Positions 18,316-26,973 of a stretch of DNA of 64,000 bases are shown piece by piece (the stretch's first letter is position 1; each line of letters opens with the position of its first letter). The stretch is taken from NCBI GenBank assembly GCA_040007095.1, contig JBDTVS010000127.1, positions 35,420 through 99,419 of the forward strand, in the 5' to 3' direction. The stretch comes from JBDTVS01 sp040007095 (lineage in GTDB: Bacteria > Acidobacteriota > Vicinamibacteria > Vicinamibacterales > CAVVIG01). A program made the position numbers and the translations under genes. The notes beneath the pieces were generated by a model that searched no databases, was not told the origin of the DNA, and was given only the letters and a program-made list of their open reading frames with translations.

Positions 18316-20235
18316 CTATCGGGTGGAGATCTTGAAATCGTGCGTCTTGATGTCGCCTTCGCCCAGTGTCAATCGCGCCGCGGCGACTCGATGCTCGTCG
18401 AGGAAGGCCGGTTCGAACCACTCGCCCTGTTCGGCCGGATCGACGGTGACCAGGTAATAGTTGCCGGGCGGGAGGCTGCGGATCTGGAACTTGCCGTTCT
18501 GGTCGGGTCGTGCGGTCGCGATCTGCCGCGCGAGCGGCCGCCACAAGTCCGGATCGACTCCGAAAGCGAGCACGGTGAAATCGGTCACGGGCTGGCCCTG
18601 CTCGTTTGTGACCGTCCCGTTGATTTCCTGGTGTTTGTTCGTGAAGACCACCCTGACATTGTCCAGGGCCTGTCCGCTGCGAAGCTCGATCGGCGTGTCG
18701 ACGACGTCCCGATTGGTGACCAGAACCGACTTCAGCGTCCATCCGTTCAGCTGACCCGCCGAGCGAATCCAGTGGGAGCCCGCGGACACGCCCTCGAGTG
18801 TGAAGTTGCCGTCCTTGTCGACCCGCGCGTTGGGGTTTGGCCCCAGCGTGCCACTCGTTTCAGCTGACGGCGCCGTGACGCGTACGCGGCTGAAGTCTGG
18901 TGGGTCCGTCCCTTCGAACGACACCGTTCCTGAGATCGATGCGCCGGGGAAGAGAATCACGGGAATGTCCGTCACATCGCCGCTCGCGACGGTCAACGGC
19001 TGTACGGCGAACAGCGGAGGGTCGGTGTCCGTGCCTCTCGCCCGGAGCATGTAACGGCCAGGCGGGACGTTGCCGATGGAAAAGCGCCCTTCCCAATTGA
19101 TTCGGCTGTTGAAGTTGACGCCCGGCTGGCCGCGCCCGCCCACGCCGCTGCCCCCTTCGGGCGCCAGACTCACCTGTCCGCTGTAGGTGATCGACCCGTC
19201 GGCGCTCGTGACCGCGCCGGACACCTGGGCGGTACGGACCAGCAGCAGATTGAACGTGACGTCGAGCAGTTCCTGACCGACTCCCACCGTGACGGCCCGC
19301 GACTCGTTGATCGAGCCGACGCCCGGATAGTACGTCGGCGCGTACGCTTTCTGCAGTTCGTCGCTGACGCCGAAATCCAGGAACCCTCCGGGCGGGCCAT
19401 TCTGTCCGCCGCGGCCGCCGACCAGCGCGCCGCGGCCGCCTCCGCCACGACCGCCGGGTCCGGCCACCCCCCGGCCGACGGCCCCGCCGCGGGCGCCGAA
19501 GTTGAAGTTCTGGGTGAGCGCATTGACGTAGTAGTCGCCGGGGTTCAAACCCCACACGCGGTACGCACCTTGGTCGTCGGTCTGCGCTCCTCCGGCCGGC
19601 ACGAGCTGGCGCTCGCCTTGCGCGTACTGATACCGCATCACGCGTACGGAAGCACCCGGCATCGGGTCACCGAGCTCGTCGTAGATGCGCCCCGCGATCA
19701 CGCTCCCTCGTGGCAGACGAAACTCGATCCCCTCCAACTGCTGTCCGTCGCCCAGCTGCAGGGGCGTGCCCGCCTGCAGCGGCCGGCGCTGCCCGTAGGA
19801 CAGCGAGATGAAGCCCGTTTTCGAGACGTTCAGCGTGTAGCGACCGGCCGGCAGTTCGGTGAGCTCGAACACGCCGTTGTCGTCGGTCAGCGTGCCCCGA
19901 CCCTCCGGCAACTGCGGTGCGCTGACAGAGGCACGGGCCCGCCGGACCGGCTTGCCGTCGTTGGCCGCGAGCACCCGGCCGGTGATCTTTCCGCTCGGCG
20001 GCGGCGGGGTGTTCTGCTGACCGGCCGGCGTGTCACGCGGGGGCGCCTCTCCCGGGCGGGAGCTTTGTGCCGACAAAACACAGACGCAGAGGACGACGAT
20101 GAAGCCGGCGAACAGCCGATATTCCACGCCGGGGCCGCCGAAGCCTGAGCGCGACAGCCAGGGCATTCTCCGCGGTCCGAGCGTGCGCTCCGTCGACACA
20201 CGGTCGCTCTTCACCGGCGGAACCACCGGTGACAT
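18316..20235 (-). CDS. Exported protein with multiple carboxypeptidase-regulatory-like (beta-sandwich) domains
   Basis: A 639-residue secreted or surface protein. A hydrophobic segment (LFAGFIVVLCVCVLSAQ) near residues 42-58 acts as signal or anchor. Several beta-sandwich repeats of the CarboxypepD_reg type follow, for example GRVLAANDGKPVRRARASVS, GTLTDDNGVFELTELPAGRY, AGRIYDELGDPMPGASVRV and GTVTNEQGQPVTDFTV. A low-complexity Gly/Arg stretch lies near residues 253-290. The ATG at 20235 overlaps the prmA stop (TGATG), so translation is probably coupled. An ATG at 20166 just before the hydrophobic segment is an alternative. Function is unknown; such proteins are abundant in Acidobacteriota. 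Confidence 0.75.
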   Translation of the reverse strand: MSPVVPPVKSDRVSTERTLGPRRMPWLSRSGFGGPGVEYRLFAGFIVVLCVCVLSAQSSRPGEAPPRDTPAGQQNTPPPPSGKITGRVLAANDGKPVRRARASVSAPQLPEGRGTLTDDNGVFELTELPAGRYTLNVSKTGFISLSYGQRRPLQAGTPLQLGDGQQLEGIEFRLPRGSVIAGRIYDELGDPMPGASVRVMRYQYAQGERQLVPAGGAQTDDQGAYRVWGLNPGDYYVNALTQNFNFGARGGAVGRGVAGPGGRGGGGRGALVGGRGGQNGPPGGFLDFGVSDELQKAYAPTYYPGVGSINESRAVTVGVGQELLDVTFNLLLVRTAQVSGAVTSADGSITYSGQVSLAPEGGSGVGGRGQPGVNFNSRINWEGRFSIGNVPPGRYMLRARGTDTDPPLFAVQPLTVASGDVTDIPVILFPGASISGTVSFEGTDPPDFSRVRVTAPSAETSGTLGPNPNARVDKDGNFTLEGVSAGSHWIRSAGQLNGWTLKSVLVTNRDVVDTPIELRSGQALDNVRVVFTNKHQEINGTVTNEQGQPVTDFTVLAFGVDPDLWRPLARQIATARPDQNGKFQIRSLPPGNYYLVTVDPAEQGEWFEPAFLDEHRVAAARLTLGEGDIKTHDFKISTR

Positions 20236-21065
20236 CACACTTTTTTCAGCGTCAGGCAGATCCACTCGTCCTCCTGCTGCCGTTGGTCAAGCGCCGCACT
20301 CGAGAACGCCGCGCGCACCCCGGACTCTTCGCCGGCCAGAATCCCGCTCAGGACCAGCGTTCCGCCCGCCGGGGCGGCCGACAGCAGCAGATTGGCCGCG
20401 CGAACCAGGTCGGCGCCTGTCAGGTTCGCCACGACCAGTTCGGCCGTGGGCAGAGTGCCGCTGGTGAGATCCGCTACCGCAAACGTCGCGTGCCGGGCGC
20501 CGGGATTGAGCGCCAGGTTGTCGTTCGCCGATTGGATCGCGTCCGCGTCGCAATCGATGCCGTGCACCTGGAGGGAGCCGAGCCGCGCGGCGGCAATCGC
20601 CAGGATTCCCGATCCGGTGCCCACGTCGAGGACCCGCCTCTGGCGAAGATCCAGGGTCTGAATCGCGGCGAGACACAGGCGGGTCGTGGCGTGATGTCCG
20701 GTGCCGAAGCCCATCGAGGGCTCGATCACGATCTCCACCGGGTCGAAAGATCCGGCCGGCAAGGGGAGGGAGGAGGCATTCAGAAACCGGGAATGAGGAA
20801 CGATTCTGATCCGGCCGACGACTATCGGCGTGAGGCTCTGCTGCGACCGAATGGCCCAGTCCTCGTCAGAGACATCGAGGGCCGCCACGACTGTCTGAGG
20901 CCCAGCCAACGCGGCCAGAGCGGCGTCGCGCTGCTCCCGCGTGGCAAAGAAGACCCGCACGCCCCGCTCGCGCTCTTCGATCGCCGTCGGCGCGAAGTCG
21001 TCGAGCGCGGCGAGCAGGAGATCGCCCGCCTCGATAATGTCCAGCGCAGGCCAGTGACGTACCAC
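20235..21065 (-). CDS. prmA: Ribosomal protein L11 methyltransferase
   Basis: A 276-residue class I SAM methyltransferase that trimethylates L11. The N-terminal domain carries WAIRSQQSLTPIVVGRIRIV. The family motif MGFGTGHHATTRLCL and the SAM-binding VLDVGTGSGILAIAA are present at about residues 121-155. The catalytic-region motif reads VANLTGADL where VANIL is usual. It is the fourth gene after hrcA, grpE and dnaJ and lies 3 bases from dnaJ, the order seen in many bacteria (hrcA-grpE-dnaK-dnaJ-prmA), here without dnaK. Confidence 0.92.
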   Translation of the reverse strand: MVRHWPALDIIEAGDLLLAALDDFAPTAIEERERGVRVFFATREQRDAALAALAGPQTVVAALDVSDEDWAIRSQQSLTPIVVGRIRIVPHSRFLNASSLPLPAGSFDPVEIVIEPSMGFGTGHHATTRLCLAAIQTLDLRQRRVLDVGTGSGILAIAAARLGSLQVHGIDCDADAIQSANDNLALNPGARHATFAVADLTSGTLPTAELVVANLTGADLVRAANLLLSAAPAGGTLVLSGILAGEESGVRAAFSSAALDQRQQEDEWICLTLKKV

Positions 21066-21068
21066 CGA

Positions 21069-22220
21069 CTATCCGAACATGTCCTTGACGCGATCGAAGA
21101 GATTTCGCTCGTCCTGTTCGTCTTCTCTGGGGCGGGGGCGGAATTTCTCCTGCGGCAGCTCCTTCGCCAACTGCTCGACGAGCCGCCGCTGTTCCTTGGT
21201 CAGCTTTCTTGGCGTCTGGACCTGCACTGTCGCGAACAAGTCGCCCTTGGCCGATCCGCCGCCGACGTCGGGCATGCCTTTACCGCGCAGTCGAAGCGTG
21301 GCGCCGGTCTGGGTCCCTTCGCTGATCTTCACCGTCTCCGCCCCGTCGAGCGTCGGCACCTGAATCTCGCCGCCGAGGGTCAACGTCGTGAAGTTCACCG
21401 GAATCTCGCAGAACAGATTCTGTCCATCACGCCTGAAGAACTCGTGCTCGCGCACGTGAATGAGGACGTAGAGGTGGCCAGGCGGCCCTCCGGCCGCGCC
21501 CGCTTCCCCCTCGCCCTGGAGCCGCAGTTGCTGGCCGGTGGAGATGCCAGCCGGAATCTTGACCGTGATTTTTCGCTCGCGTGTGACGCGGCCGTTGCCC
21601 CGGCAGGTGTGGCAGGGGTTCGAGATGATGCGGCCGACGCCACGGCACTGCGGGCACGTGCGGGCGACGGTGAAGAAGCCCTGCTGGAACCGCACCTGTC
21701 CCTGTCCACGGCACTGCGGGCATGCCGTCGGCGATGATCCGCTCGCCGCACCTGAGCCCTTGCAGGTGTCGCAGCTCTCCTGACGGGGAATCTGGATCGT
21801 CGTCTCGGCGCCGGTCGCCGATTCCTCGAACGTAATTTCGAGGTCGTAGCGCAAGTCGGCGCCGCGTTGCGGCCCGCCGCGGCGGCCGCCGCCGAAAAGA
21901 TCGCCCAGCCCGAAGATGTCGCCGAGGTTGCCGAAAATGTCTTCAAAGCCGCGGAACGTGCTGGGATCGAATCCGGCGCCTCCGCCGGCTGTCGAGCTGA
22001 CGCCCGGGTAGCCGAATCGATCGTACAGGCTGCGTTTTTCGGTATCGGCGAGGATCGCATAGGCCTGGGCGGCCTCCTTGAATTTCTCCTCCGCCGTTTC
22101 GTCGTTCGGATTGCGATCCGGGTGGTACTGCATCGCCAGCTTCCGATAGGCGCTCTTGATCTCGCCGTCGGTCGCGGACCGGGATATGCCGAGGACTTCG
22201 TAGCAATCGCGCTTGCTCAC
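21069..22220 (-). CDS. dnaJ: Chaperone protein DnaJ
   Basis: A 383-residue type I Hsp40. The J domain (residues 1-70) has the HPD triad in YHPDRNPND. A G/F-rich region follows, then four zinc-finger repeats (CDTCKGSGA, CPQCRGQGQ, CPQCRGVGR, CHTCRGNGR) and the C-terminal substrate-binding domain. DnaJ hands unfolded proteins to DnaK and stimulates its ATPase. The gene overlaps grpE by four bases. dnaK is not in the window, so it must be elsewhere. Confidence 0.97.
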   Translation of the reverse strand: MSKRDCYEVLGISRSATDGEIKSAYRKLAMQYHPDRNPNDETAEEKFKEAAQAYAILADTEKRSLYDRFGYPGVSSTAGGGAGFDPSTFRGFEDIFGNLGDIFGLGDLFGGGRRGGPQRGADLRYDLEITFEESATGAETTIQIPRQESCDTCKGSGAASGSSPTACPQCRGQGQVRFQQGFFTVARTCPQCRGVGRIISNPCHTCRGNGRVTRERKITVKIPAGISTGQQLRLQGEGEAGAAGGPPGHLYVLIHVREHEFFRRDGQNLFCEIPVNFTTLTLGGEIQVPTLDGAETVKISEGTQTGATLRLRGKGMPDVGGGSAKGDLFATVQVQTPRKLTKEQRRLVEQLAKELPQEKFRPRPREDEQDERNLFDRVKDMFG

Positions 22221-22723
22221 GACGTCGCCACCTTCACCATCGCCGGCCTCAGCAGCCGGTCTCCCATCATGTAGCCGCGGCGCAGCTCGCCGATGACCTC
22301 GCCCTCGCGGTGGCCTGGGCTCACCTCCTGGATCACCGCCTGGTGCACGTTGGGATCGAAGTCGGTCCCGAGGGCGTCGATGGCCCGGACACGGTGCCGG
22401 CGCAGCAGGTCGTGCAGCTTCGAATGAATCAGTTCGAAGCCTTTGCGATACGGGCCCGCGCTCTCGTCGCTGGCCACCGTCAGCGCCAGGTCGAAGTCGT
22501 CCACGACCTGCAGCAAGTCCTGCAGCAGGTCGATGACCTTCTGGTCGGCTTGCTCACGGCGCTCGCGCTCGACGCGCTTGCGATAGTTGTCGAACTCGGC
22601 CGCCTTGCGGACCCAACGGTCGTAATAGTCGTCGCGCTCGCGTTGTAAATCGGAGACCGGATCGGTCGAGGCGACCGCCTCGGCCGCGTCAGAGTACTCA
22701 GGCGCGTCCGTCTTCTCGTCCAT
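22217..22723 (-). CDS. grpE: Nucleotide exchange factor GrpE
   Basis: A 168-residue protein with an acidic disordered start, a long coiled coil (DDYYDRWVRKAAEFDNYRKR) and the C-terminal beta domain carrying EVIGELRRGYMMGDRLLRPAMVKV. GrpE releases ADP from DnaK. It overlaps dnaJ by four bases (ATGA type) and follows hrcA after 114 bases, within the CIRCE-controlled operon. Confidence 0.95.
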   Translation of the reverse strand: MDEKTDAPEYSDAAEAVASTDPVSDLQRERDDYYDRWVRKAAEFDNYRKRVERERREQADQKVIDLLQDLLQVVDDFDLALTVASDESAGPYRKGFELIHSKLHDLLRRHRVRAIDALGTDFDPNVHQAVIQEVSPGHREGEVIGELRRGYMMGDRLLRPAMVKVATS

Positions 22724-22837
22724 AGACTCTCTCGTCAGTCGGTCAATATCGTCATGTTGATCGCGTGGTCACGGCGGGATTTATCGACGCTCGAATCACC
22801 AACCGACCAGATGATCACATGCATATGTGTTCGTGAA

Positions 22838-23881
22838 TTAGTTGGGATCGCGAAGCATGCGCGCGACCGCCTGTGCTGCCGCGTCGACGACGGCAATCAC
22901 CCGGGAGTAGCGCATCCGCGTCGGTCCGATCACGCCGATGGTCGTTCCGGTTCCCTCGGCATCGGTATAGGTCGAAGCGATCAGACTGAAGGATCGAAGG
23001 CTCGGGCTGGGATGCTCCGCGCCAATCACCACCGTCAGGCCCGGGCCGTCGATGCACTCGTTGAGCAGAAGGACCAGCCGTTGCTTTTCCTCAATCATCT
23101 GAACCAGCGCCTGCAACGTGCTCATCGTGACGCCCTGCCCATCGTCGAGCAGCAGGGCGGTGCCTTCGACGAACAGCACCCGATCGTCCTCCAGATTCTC
23201 GAATGTCGAGGTCGCCAGGCGCATCGCCCGGGCAAAGAGCGTGTCGTACAGCGATCGTTCTTCGTCAATGCGCTCGAGTACGGCCTGGCGCGCCCGAGAC
23301 AACGGGAGGCCGGCGAACTCGGCGTTCAGGTAGTTCGACGCCTGTCGGAGATCGTCGGCGGTCAGGGTCTCGCTGATTTCGATGACCTTCTGCAGCACCT
23401 GACTGCCTCGCGCGACGATCACGACCAGCACGCGATTCGAACCGAGCGAGACGAATTCCACCCGGTCGAACACCGCGGAGCCCTGCGCGGGCGGCAGCGC
23501 GAAGCCGACGAGCCGCGAGGCTTGAGATACGACGCGCGATGCCTGCGATAACACCGAATCCGAGAACGGGCTCGTGCGCTCCCGACGCAGCCGTGCTTCG
23601 ACCGCGTCCGCGGTTCGGGTCGATCGCTTCGATTCGAGCAGCATGTCGACGTAGAACCGATAGCCGCGGTCGGTCGGGATCCGGCCGGCCGACGTGTGCG
23701 GCTGCTGCACGAACCCGGCGTCCTCGAGGCGGGCGAGGATGTTGCGCACGGTCGCCGACGAGACACCGAGTCCGGCGGCGGAGACGAGCAGCGAAGAGGC
23801 GACGGGCTCGCCCGTGGTGATGTACTCGCGAATCAGCGCGGCCAAGACGCGCTTCGAGCGATCGAGAGTGTCCTGGTTCAT
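22838..23881 (-). CDS. hrcA: Heat-inducible transcription repressor HrcA
   Basis: A 347-residue repressor that binds CIRCE operators and is kept active by GroE. The winged-helix domain spans about residues 1-75 and has VSSATVRNILARLEDAGFV and the conserved PHTSAGRIPTDRGYRFYVD. Dimerisation and GAF-like regions follow. The frame is open to an ATG at 23941, but that start would lie inside the operator, so the ATG at 23881 (MNQDTLDRSKR) is chosen. This gene heads hrcA-grpE-dnaJ-prmA and should repress itself through the CIRCE site 50 bases upstream. Confidence 0.94.
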   Translation of the reverse strand: MNQDTLDRSKRVLAALIREYITTGEPVASSLLVSAAGLGVSSATVRNILARLEDAGFVQQPHTSAGRIPTDRGYRFYVDMLLESKRSTRTADAVEARLRRERTSPFSDSVLSQASRVVSQASRLVGFALPPAQGSAVFDRVEFVSLGSNRVLVVIVARGSQVLQKVIEISETLTADDLRQASNYLNAEFAGLPLSRARQAVLERIDEERSLYDTLFARAMRLATSTFENLEDDRVLFVEGTALLLDDGQGVTMSTLQALVQMIEEKQRLVLLLNECIDGPGLTVVIGAEHPSPSLRSFSLIASTYTDAEGTGTTIGVIGPTRMRYSRVIAVVDAAAQAVARMLRDPN

Positions 23882-23930
23882 GTGAATCGTCGCGTCCGGC
23901 CGCGTGACCTGTACCGATGGAACACAGTAC

Positions 23931-23957
23931 TTAGCAGTCACGAACCCAGACTGCTAA
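23931..23957 (-). promoter_or_regulatory. CIRCE operator (variant arms) for HrcA
   Basis: A perfect 9-9-9 inverted repeat: TTAGCAGTC, nine bases, GACTGCTAA. The canonical CIRCE is TTAGCACTC-N9-GAGTGCTAA, so each arm differs at one matched position and the dyad stays perfect. It lies directly downstream of a TATAAT -10 element and upstream of hrcA, the expected place for autorepression. Confidence 0.92.
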
Positions 23958-23960
23958 GCC

Positions 23961-23966
23961 ATTATA
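23961..23966 (-). promoter_or_regulatory. -10 element of the hrcA operon
   Basis: A perfect TATAAT on the minus strand, three bases before the CIRCE dyad, so transcription should start inside the operator. The -35 region is weak by sigma-70 consensus. Confidence 0.65.
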
Positions 23967-24387
23967 CGTCGAGCCGGTTCAATTCTACGTGACCTTCGCG
24001 TCGCCGTTGAACACGAAGAGAGCCCGCGCGATCTCGAGGGCCGCCACGCACCGCAGAAACCCGCCAACGCTGTATGACGCAGCATACGGCAAACCCAGCG
24101 GCCGGTGGTAAAAGTCTGACTGCATTCGACGGGCGATGCATCCCCGTCGGCTGCGTTGCTCCTCGCTCGAATACTCCCGGTATTCTCGGTCGCCCCCACC
24201 CCAACGCGCTGGGAAACGCGTCGGGGGCCCCGGGGTCGCGCCTTGCCCGCGGGGCGCCTCGCCGTCTCGATGCGACGCCAGACTTTCACCACGGGCGGTC
24301 AGTGAAGCTTCGCCTCAAACCGACCAGCAAGAACGGACCAGGTGCGGCGAATCCTCACTAGCCGGAGAAGCCCCAAGACCACGGATC
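23967..24387. other. Intergenic region holding MITE copy 2
   Basis: This 421-base stretch contains the hrcA -35 region and the second MITE-like copy. I see no protein gene in the rest; short frames here are repeat-derived. Confidence 0.5.
24098..24296. repeat. MITE-like element, copy 2 of 3 (diverged, with internal insertion)
   Basis: Shares GTGGTAAAAGTCTGAC and ATACTCCCGGTATTCTCGG with the other copies and ends in GCCAGACTTTCACCACGGGC. The left terminal repeat is degenerate. About 40 bases rich in G and C (around 24205-24240) are extra relative to copies 1 and 3. Confidence 0.78.
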
Positions 24388-25716
24388 TCAGGCCGTCACG
24401 CCGGCGCGAGATGCAAGCTGACGCGCGCTCCGTCGGGCTTCTGCCGCGACCTCCAGGCGGTCGACGCGGACCGGCGCGAACTCGTCCACCAGCACCTCGC
24501 CGTCGACGATCGTCGTGCGCACGTCGCTCCCGCGGGCCGAATACACCAGCGTCGAGTAGGGATCGGGCCCGGGCGCGAGGTGGGGTCGATCGCGATCGAC
24601 CACGATTACGTCGGCGAGCTTCCCCGGTTCGATCGATCCGATGGCGGCGCCGAGGCCGAGCGTCCGGGCCCCGTTACGGGTGGCCATCCACACGACCTCG
24701 CGAGCGGCGAGGATGCCCGGGTGCCGTCGCGTCGCCTGAAGGATCGCTGCGAGCCGCATTTCCTCGAACATGTCGAGGCGGTTATTGCACGCCGCGCCGT
24801 CCGATCCGAGCGAGACCGTGATCCCACGTGCGAGCATTTCAGGCACCGGGGCCACGCCGGATCCCAACTTCAAATTGGATCCTGGGCAATGCATCACCTT
24901 GACGTCGTGTTCGGCGAGCAGGCGTTGTTCGTCGTCGTCTACCCAGACGCAGTGCGCGGCGCATAGCCGCGGCGACGCCAACTGGAGGCTCGCCAGGTAT
25001 TCCACGTTGCTCATCCCGCCCGAGATGTCCTTCACAATGGCGATTTCCTCACGCGACTCCGACGCGTGAGTATGCACGAGCGTGCCATCGGCGGACGACA
25101 AGGCCGCCACCGCCTCCAGTAACTCCCGCGAACAGGACACGGCAAAGCGCGGCGCGAATGCCGCCCGCAGCCGTCCGTTCGAGGCCCCATCCCAGCGCGC
25201 ATGGATGGCGACGCTCTCGTCGATGGACGCCCGTGTGTGCTCCCGCAGCCGCGCAGGCACCTCGGTCGCCCCGTCCATCATGCACTTGCCGATCGTCGCG
25301 CGCAGCCCGCTCTCCGCCACGGCTTCGAATACCACATCCGTATCGTGAACCGTCTCCATCGTCAGGACGGTGGTGGTGCCGCTCGCGAGAAGCTCGGTCG
25401 TCGCCAGGCGCGCGGCCGCGCGCAGCGATGCCGGCGAGTGCGCCGCTTCCATCGGCCATACCCGCTTCCGCAGCCAGTCCATGAGCGGCAAATCGTCCGC
25501 GTAGCCGCGAAACAGCGTCTGACACAGGTGGATATGCGTTTGGATGAGACCGGGCAGCACATAACCGCCGCGCGCGTCGATGATGCGATCGTGAGGTTCG
25601 GCGATTGCCGGTGCTACCGCGGCGATGCGGCCGTCGCGGATCGAGACGTCACCCTGTATGACGTCGAACCGGTCGTTCATGGTGATCACGATACCGCCGC
25701 GGATCAGGATCGACAT
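24388..25716 (-). CDS. Amidohydrolase of the TrzA/SsnA/MtaD group (probable nucleoside or purine deaminase)
   Basis: A 442-residue metal-dependent hydrolase. The metal site is formed by THIHLCQT near residues 60-67, VHTHASE near 216-222, AHCVWVD and SLGSDGAACNN near 305-315. The segment FRGYADDLPLMDWL is typical of 5-methylthioadenosine/S-adenosylhomocysteine deaminases; guanine and 8-oxoguanine deaminases are close relatives. It would remove an amino group from a purine base or nucleoside in the cytoplasm. The neighbour upstream on the same strand encodes an XdhC-like factor, which points to purine breakdown, but the exact substrate is not settled. Confidence 0.85.
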   Translation of the reverse strand: MSILIRGGIVITMNDRFDVIQGDVSIRDGRIAAVAPAIAEPHDRIIDARGGYVLPGLIQTHIHLCQTLFRGYADDLPLMDWLRKRVWPMEAAHSPASLRAAARLATTELLASGTTTVLTMETVHDTDVVFEAVAESGLRATIGKCMMDGATEVPARLREHTRASIDESVAIHARWDGASNGRLRAAFAPRFAVSCSRELLEAVAALSSADGTLVHTHASESREEIAIVKDISGGMSNVEYLASLQLASPRLCAAHCVWVDDDEQRLLAEHDVKVMHCPGSNLKLGSGVAPVPEMLARGITVSLGSDGAACNNRLDMFEEMRLAAILQATRRHPGILAAREVVWMATRNGARTLGLGAAIGSIEPGKLADVIVVDRDRPHLAPGPDPYSTLVYSARGSDVRTTIVDGEVLVDEFAPVRVDRLEVAAEARRSARQLASRAGVTA

Positions 25717-25859
25717 GGTCGAGCACCGTGAATCAGGAAATCACGAAGAGCCAAAGCGCCCACACGCAACTCAGTACGCGAATTCTCAGGTGTGAAGTCT
25801 CAAGTCTGCCTTGTTCGGACAGACTTCAGGCTTTCCAGCGCCCGGCCCGCGAATTCACG

Positions 25860-26702
25860 CTAGGCCCGGGTTCTCAGCCCCGGCGGTTCCCACTGCATCG
25901 AGAGCTTCTCGGTGTCACGGCCGGTGAGCTTGCCGTGCTTCACGGCGATCAGCTCCGCGAGGATGCTGACGGCGATCTCCTGGGGTGTGACCGCGCCGAT
26001 GTCCAGGCCGATCGGCGCATGCACGCGCTTCAGACATTCAGCGGGGACGCCGTCCTGCTGCAGGGCTTCGTAAATGCGGGCGACTTTCGCGCGGCTCCCG
26101 ATCAATCCGAGATATCGGAGGTCCCGGGGCGCGAGCGCGCGCAGCGCCTCGAGGTCGTTCGTGTGTCCGCGCGTGACGATGACGACGTAGGCGTGCGGCG
26201 GCAATTCGGTGCGCGCAATCCAGGTCGGGATGTCTTCGGCGACGACCGCGGCCACAGCCGGAAACCGCTCTCGGCTCGCGAACTTCTCGCGATCGTCCAC
26301 CACGTGGACCTCGAAGCCGACGGCGTGCGCCAGGGTGGCCAGTTCGGTGCCGACATGGCCCGCACCGATCACGTAGAGCTCGGGCGAGGGCTCAATCGGC
26401 TCGATGTAGACGTCCATTTGCCCGCCGCACACCAGTCCGGTCTCCTGGGCGAAGTCGTCCGACAGCTCATAGTGCACCAGCTGCGCCTTGCGTGCAGTGA
26501 TGGCTTCCCGCGCCTTCCAGAACGCGTCGTTTTCGTAGCAGCCGCCGCCGATCGTGCCGACCATCCGTCCATCGCCAAACACCAGCATCTTGGCGCCGAC
26601 CCGCTGCGGCGTGGAGCCGGTGGTTGACACGATCGTCACGAGCGCGGCCGCTTCGCCGCGACCCAGCGCGTCGGAGACGGCGGTGAATACTTCCTTGTTC
26701 AC
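25860..26702 (-). CDS. XdhC/CoxI family molybdenum-hydroxylase maturation factor
   Basis: A 280-residue protein with an N-terminal XdhC_CoxI domain (VTIVSTTGSTPQRVGAKMLV, TIGGGCYE) and a C-terminal Rossmann domain (LYVIGAGHVGTELATLAHAV, VIVTRGHTNDLEALRAL, YLGLIGSRAK). XdhC binds molybdenum cofactor and aids its sulfuration and insertion into xanthine dehydrogenase-type enzymes. No such enzyme lies in the window. Its partner here is the purine-deaminase-like gene 143 bases downstream. The gap between the two genes holds only a short CAGACTT/AAGTCTG inverted repeat. Confidence 0.88.
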   Translation of the reverse strand: MNKEVFTAVSDALGRGEAAALVTIVSTTGSTPQRVGAKMLVFGDGRMVGTIGGGCYENDAFWKAREAITARKAQLVHYELSDDFAQETGLVCGGQMDVYIEPIEPSPELYVIGAGHVGTELATLAHAVGFEVHVVDDREKFASRERFPAVAAVVAEDIPTWIARTELPPHAYVVIVTRGHTNDLEALRALAPRDLRYLGLIGSRAKVARIYEALQQDGVPAECLKRVHAPIGLDIGAVTPQEIAVSILAELIAVKHGKLTGRDTEKLSMQWEPPGLRTRA

Positions 26703-26735
26703 GCTCGTTGATTATACGGGGTCTCAGTTGGGCCG

Positions 26736-26973
26736 GTGGGGCAGGCGACAGGAGTGGGGCAGGTCGGGCAGGGTCGGGCAGGTGAGGCGTCTAGGCGGGT
26801 GGGACGCAACAGGGCGGAATTGCTGTTCAGCTGGGGAAACAGGTTACAGGTCGTCGCCCACTCAATCGACCTTGCTCCTGTCTTACCGGCGCAACCTGCC
26901 ATACCCGCCCGATCGGCCGACGTGCCCACGCGCCCGAGCCGCCCGACCTGCCCGACCTGCCCGACCTGCCCTA
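26736..26973. repeat. Inverted pair of 9-nt-periodic CCCGACCTG repeats
   Basis: The right arm (26932-26973) holds repeated CCCGACCTG units in exact 9-base register. The left arm (26736-26785) carries the opposite-strand form GGGCAGGTC with some variation. The pair can fold back across about 145 bases. No gene is seen in this 268-base gap between the PBP and XdhC genes. The right arm overlaps the last codon of the PBP gene. Confidence 0.65.

Noticed and set aside
23954..24292. Frames of 80 to 112 codons inside MITE copy 2 and similar frames in copies 1 and 3
   Set aside because: They are not conserved in frame between the three copies and have repeat-derived composition.
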